A stretch of DNA of 64,000 bases from Gamsiella multidivaricata (Eukaryota > Mortierellomycota > Mortierellomycetes > Mortierellales > Mortierellaceae): contig NW_026251752.1 of the NCBI RefSeq assembly GCF_025024155.1, positions 62,001-126,000 of the forward strand, written 5' to 3'. Every line of letters starts with the position of its first letter. Position 1 is the stretch's first letter. The translations under genes and the position numbers were made by a program. Positions 59,839 to 64,000 of the stretch are shown one piece after another. The notes under the pieces are model-generated. The model was not told the DNA's origin. It worked only from the letters and a program-made list of their open reading frames with translations, and ran no database searches.

Positions 59839-59944
59839 ATTGCATATATAGAAAATTTCAAATATAGAGGTATATTGCAAATAAGGAATGGTAAATCTAT
59901 GTAACTTAATATTGTTCTTTGTCTTATCGTATACTACGAATTCA

Positions 59945-60015
59945 GCTAACATAGTATAATGGTTAGTATATCTCGTTGTGGCCGAGACGATCCTGGTTCG
60001 ATTCCAGGTGTTAGC
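59945..60015 (+). tRNA. tRNA-His (GTG anticodon)
   Basis: A full cloverleaf can be drawn. The acceptor stem GCTAACA / TGTTAGC pairs perfectly over 7 bp. The anticodon stem TCTCG / CGAGA encloses the loop TTGTGGC with anticodon GTG. The T arm CCTGG-TTCGATT-CCAGG is perfect. No intron and no encoded CCA. The base before the first G is A in the DNA, so the extra 5' G of eukaryotic tRNA-His would be added after transcription. The gene lies about 90 bp beyond the tRNA-headed retroposon. Confidence 0.95.
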
Positions 60016-60629
60016 ATTTTGCATGTTTAAGCAGTGATCCTCATTGGAATGTATGTTTTGGCATTTCATGCTCCATCCAGCACTGCAGAATATTTCCTTT
60101 CAGTTCAGCCCAATCTTTTTAGGAATTGTCAACCTTATTTGACAACCCATGCGGAAATCCATTTGCCACGTAAAAAGGATTGGCGTATGAAGAGGATAAA
60201 AAAAGGAAGCATCAACGTTTATTTGAGTAACGGGAGCTGGATTTGCACGCGCACAACATGGTGCAGCTACGAAACGACAGAGATGTCATGAGAAGGTAGC
60301 TGGCAAACATATTGAAAGGTCCGTTAGCTCTGCTTGACCGTTCTTTGGTGGAGAGGTATTCTGAGTGTCTTGAATCCTGGACATTTAAACTTTAATCTAC
60401 GAACTCAACCGATAATAGTATCCTAAAGAAAGTGCTGTTAGGCTCGAATGTATATTATTGATACTACATTCACGGCTGTCATTTATATAATGCTACAGGC
60501 AAGTTTTATCTAGCTCATTTCCGGTGTAAGAGTGACTCAGGGACAGAAAGGCTAAGGTCGAAGTGAGTGCCTCATTAAATAGGTAGAGCCTTTTATTTGC
60601 CCTAGATCCGCCTCGCTAATTCCATCCGC
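60016..60629. other. AT-rich gene-free stretch
   Basis: AT-rich sequence after the tRNA gene with only short, unconvincing open frames. The right end leads into the following relic. Nothing else was seen. Confidence 0.4.
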
Positions 60630-61210
60630 TTGTGTTAGCGAAGAGACCTTTGTAGCCACCTATGTTGAACCGGTACTGCAAGGCACCTTGAAGGCCGATG
60701 ACAAGATCTCGATACATTTGTATGTGTTCAAGCGTGTCTACGCTTACCTCATATGCTGCTACATCCCCAACCAATATGAATTTGTTAATGTTTATGAAGC
60801 CTCAACGCCATATTCACCACGCAAAAAGTCTTAAGACATTAAACCGGGCCGACTAGACATTGCAGTGAAGGCTCGTGGACAGGAACTACTCTTTGGAGAA
60901 ATGAGCAGACCTTGCAAGGAGATGAATATTACCAAAAGTATATCGTCTCGCCAGATCTTTCCTCAACTTGGACAATCCCATGGCGCCATTACTTCAAGTG
61001 ATTTATAACAAAGAGGTGAAAATGCGAGGCATGTTCTTGTTACAAGAAATGGGATCATTTATTGTACAAACCACGGTCAACATGATCCCATCTGTGCTTG
61101 ACACGATATAGATTCTCGTTGCTGTCAAGATAAACTATTGAATCTTTAAGTTTTACGAACAGTGCATATCTATTCCGCTCATCGCTGTGGCAATCATCGA
61201 CAAATTGTAA
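60630..61210 (+). pseudogene. Relic of a lineage-specific family with PD-(D/E)XK-like motif
   Basis: One frame reads SEETFVATYVEPVLQGTLKA from about 60635, continues to a TAA at about 60831, and then, through the stop, reads KPGRLDIAVKARGQELLFGE in the same frame. The D...E(L/I)xFGE arrangement resembles the D...E...E/K order of PD-(D/E)XK folds and parallels the gene at the left edge of the window. After about 61010 the reading moves to other frames (RGMFLLQEMGSF; FYEQCISIPLIAVAIID). In-frame stops and frame breaks mark it as dead. I recall the ETFVATYVEPVL start from a repeated Mortierella-type family, unverified; function unknown. Confidence 0.6.
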
Positions 61211-61267
61211 GCACTTAAGAGGCTTTTACTCGCAGCGCCGAATGGAGCAGGAAAGAAATGCTTCATC

Positions 61268-61297
61268 ATTTTTATTTTTATTTTTATTTTTGTTTTT
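61268..61297. repeat. (ATTTTT)n hexamer repeat
   Basis: Four ATTTTT units followed by a GTTTTT unit; a simple repeat between two relics, followed by CAG. Confidence 0.85.
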
Positions 61298-61597
61298 CAG
61301 ATTAAAAATCTCCATGTCTGTGTATCGGGTTCTAAAGACGTTCCAGAGGTAGCAGCGGAGTGCTTCTGCCGTTGCCGGGGAACTGTTGCTGCAAGTGCCC
61401 TCAACACATGGTCCTCCCCAGGCCGATAATGGTGATGTCTTACTGGGCACTCTAGGGAACGGAGGAAGCGGCTATACGGGGCGCGACGCCTTTGAAATTG
61501 AGTTTATTGGGCTTTCTTATCTTCAGTTACCGTACTTCCACTCCTTTGTGCATGACTTGATGCTCGAGCAGCGTATCAGCTGTCCCCCACAGGTGGA

Positions 61598-62640
61598 ATG
61601 ATCCCTAATCCGGTCCGGCGGCTCCCTTACCACGTTAGCTGTCTCTCGCCGATCGAACTCCTTGCTGACCTGTTTGCATACCTTTTAAAGTTCTTGGGCG
61701 CGAGCGACCTCTGGAACCTGTGCCTTGTTTCGAAATCCATGCTGGGAGACGTTCTGGGGCACATGTCATTGAGTCAAGAGTTCGCGTTCAAGGCAGTCAG
61801 AATATTGCACAGAAAATATCCACTCACCTTCCGAATGGCGTCGCGTGGAGTACGACAGATCATGGGATCAAGACAGAGATTGGCATTGGTCGATGTTCAG
61901 CTCCAACACTCTAGGACCTAGTACAGCACGGCCACCGCCACCACCTCAATCTTCTTCAACAGCAGATTTAAGCCATTGCGACGTTCGAAATACGTATTAG
62001 GCTAAGCAGTCGGAGTTCTTGTTGTCAGCCCCCGTTGATGGGACACCGTACGATGCTATCAACCCGAAGGGCTAACATTTTGGCGCAGGAGAGAGCTATT
62101 CAGGTCCCGATGGCCAGCTCACCCTCAACGCCACTGGTGGATATGAGTGCAGTCTCGTGGATAACATGGATTCGGGTGCTGCTTCATGACACTATTGGCC
62201 CTCCTTCCCCCATTCCCAATCTAACGCTTTTGGTCTATGGTTGATATCCTGTTCGATCCGCATCTGGTGAAGCCTACATACAGGAGAGCCCTCGTCAATT
62301 GTGCACGCTACATAACCGCAGCGATCGACAGTGCCTTTAGAGAGACTACCAACACCATTGTGTTATTGGACACTGTCTTCTGTGGCGAGCATCTAAGGCT
62401 TGCAGTGTGAACATGGGACCGTATTTACGACACATTTCGCTGCACGAACGACCACCGGATGTCGAAATCTTTACTGTTCCACCACCAATACTGGGTACAT
62501 ACTTTCGGATGATGACCTGGAGCCGCTGCCTAAGCGCGACCTCATTGCGCTCTATAGCAGAATTCACATTTCGCATAGCAGCTCGACTACTGTCTACTGG
62601 ACACCAACGCCCAACCAGCGAGACTAACCTACTCAAACCT
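61598..62640 (+). pseudogene. F-box-like protein remnant
   Basis: An open frame at 61598-61921 begins MIPNPVRRLPYHVSCLSPIE and continues LLADLFAYLLKFLGASDLWN and LCLVSKSMLGDV, which fits an F-box helix pattern (LP.ELL..I..FL...DL..LSLVSK). Downstream pieces look coding but sit in different frames: SAVSWITWIRVLLHDTIGPP (about 62148), DILFDPHLVKPTYRRALVNC (about 62240) and EPLPKRDLIALYSRIHISHS (about 62520), with stops between them. Missed introns could rescue some breaks, but I could not build a clean gene. F-box proteins recruit targets to SCF ubiquitin ligases; that role is inferred from the F-box match only. Confidence 0.45.
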
Positions 62641-64000
62641 ATAGTATCCAAGACGTCCGGTGTTAAAAGTGCAAAGATATCTCAAAAGAACGCGCTACCA
62701 AGCCTGTAGACACACAAAAGCATCCCTTTTCCTGGATCAGGAGTCCACCTCTCGTCGGAGACCCACGCTTCTACCGTCCTATTGCATGTCGAGGCTGCCG
62801 ATGATCACGGAGAGCGGCTGATACGCTACAACAAGCTAGAATAAGAAGAAAGCGCCGTCTTCTAGTATAGGCTCAAGAAACCAGGGAGCAGAAGAATCTT
62901 CGATTGGAACAAGAAGAGGACGCCAAAGACGACGACTTTACCCTGTGTCGCTTCTGGATGACGGAGCATATTCGGTGAGAAGCCTCACGGGTGCGGAACT
63001 GCTATCTCTTTGTCATATGGCGTGCGGACTATTCGTAATCAAATCTCAGCATGTCCAAACGGATGATACGATTATGACACTTTTACGGCGTGGCAATCCA
63101 TGGGGAAAAGGTACATGGCGCGAGGGTGAGCGGAAGCGCGCTTCAGTAGACCCGAGTCACGCTTTGGACGAGGTTTTGGTTGCTCATCGCCATGATCAAG
63201 AGCACGAAATGAATTATGAAGAGGTATATCTTCGTCGCCATAATCTGCCTTTCAGTGGTACCCCAACTATGCTTTTTTTTGCGCCGGCTACAAACAATAC
63301 ATGGAATATATGCTGGAGACGATAGTGATATGGACCACTGTCCGTGGCAGAAGCTTTGTTTGGCGGCAATCGAGTTCCTAACACACGAGGACTTGGTGTG
63401 GGGTGGCAATAGGACTCACCAAAGAGCTCTGTAGGTTGCGAGTGGGGGATTATTAGGGCAAATGGTACTATCTCGAATAAAGCTAATATTGCCTTGTGCT
63501 TGATCTGCTTTTTTCTCTTCGCATTTTTTTTTTTTTGAAAACCTCTCAGACTCACCTTGAGTATTCTCCGAGGCATCATTTATTCTTCTGGCAATTGCCT
63601 ACCCATCATACTGATTAGTCGTATCCAGTGAGTCGCTCTATCAGTCCTGTGGGTTAAAACGAATGTGTTGACAGCTTGCAATTGGAGCGGACAAAAATAT
63701 GTCGATACAAGGCTTGTATGAGGATAGTGTGACTTTAAACAGGCTTGAAAAACTCGTGTGGTTGGCCTGAAAAGGATGGACATCAGCTTGCAGTGCTCAT
63801 TCCATCATCGCCCTGTACAACCGTCCTATCTCTCTCGTTCCATTCTCCGTTGCTGCACTCAGCCCGTGCAGCAGTTACTGAGTGCCTAGAATGGCCTTGG
63901 GCAGAGGAGGTCGCGAAGGGGTCAGCAGACTCAAACTCGAAGTACTGCCTGTATATCGATCAGCATCCATAGAGGGCATGACGAGCTGTAGTCGTTTTCT
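62641..64000. other. Degenerate accessory sequence at the right edge
   Basis: Several short frames (for example 62945-63325 on the plus strand) have protein-like composition, with charged stretches such as LRLEQEEDAKDDDFT in an adjacent frame, but no recognisable domain or consistent splicing. A T12 run lies near 63526-63537. Probably further remnants of lineage-specific families; nothing can be named. Confidence 0.35.

Larger units (their letters stand above)
59014..59853 (-). mobile_element. Complete tRNA-headed SINE-like retroposon with poly(A) tail and 15-bp TSD
   Basis: The 15-bp sequence ATTGCATATATAGAA is present perfectly at 59014-59028 and 59839-59853. The enclosed 810 bp (59029-59838) begin, on the minus strand, with a tRNA-like head (59838-59775) and end with A21 (plus-strand T run 59029-59049) directly against the other repeat. 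Head with pol III boxes, poly(A) tail and flanking duplication together define a non-autonomous retroposon mobilised by a LINE-type machinery. The body is long for a SINE. It contains an imperfect 58-bp-period tandem duplication (GGGGAAAGGAAACCCACA at 59631 and 59689) and a perfect 13-bp inverted repeat (59253-59265 / 59290-59302). No long coding frame or reverse-transcriptase motif was seen. Confidence 0.82.

Overview
The window is nuclear DNA of a filamentous fungus. Genes are intron-rich with short GTAAGT-type introns ending YAG. The gene set (velvet factor, chitinase, CTR copper transporter, REV3, eIF3L, TFIIF beta, eL32) is fungal/opisthokont, while several genes (phosphorylase-kinase regulatory subunit, ASPM with an IQ array, a DIS3L-type exonuclease) are absent from yeasts. 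Together with gene families I associate by recall with Mortierella-type genomes, this points to an early-diverging lineage, most likely Mortierellomycota. This is inference; no search was run. Exon models were made by hand from splice sites, frame and family resemblance.

Layout. 2-1270: 3' part of a lineage-specific protein with a possible PD-(D/E)XK fold. 1568-1889: ABC-transporter relic. 2702-6873 (-): large coiled-coil protein. 7808-9878 (-): cytochrome P450. 10949-12736 (-): GPI-anchored GH18 chitinase. 13811-19470 (+): phosphorylase kinase alpha/beta-like subunit. 20664-22862 (+): C2H2 zinc-finger protein. 23021-30005 (-): REV3, DNA polymerase zeta. 30276-32442 (-): eIF3L. 32712-34164 (-): TFIIF beta. 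35061-35879 (+): ribosomal protein eL32. 36042-40232 (-): DIS3L-like RNase. 40437-41115 (+): CTR copper transporter. 41404-43997 (+): myo-inositol/proton-symporter-like MFS protein. 46762-47915 (+): velvet factor. 52290-58614 (+): ASPM-like spindle protein.

Two accessory stretches interrupt this housekeeping block. 48300-52045 is a decayed copy of a large protein family. Its N-terminal half looks like an XPG/FEN1 nuclease and its C-terminal half looks like a TnpB/Fanzor-type RuvC nuclease with a zinc ribbon. This is the best candidate for an undescribed system, although this copy is dead. 58.7-64 kb is a repeat and pseudogene zone. It holds a complete ~810-bp tRNA-headed, poly(A)-tailed retroposon flanked by a perfect 15-bp target-site duplication, a second tiny poly(A) insertion with a 14-bp duplication, an intact tRNA-His(GTG), a relic with a PD-(D/E)XK-like motif and F-box-like debris.

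The genes do not form an operon-like pathway. They are ordinary neighbours in convergent (ZnF/REV3, eL32/DIS3L), divergent (chitinase/PhK, TFIIF beta/eL32, DIS3L/CTR) and tandem pairs with short spacers.
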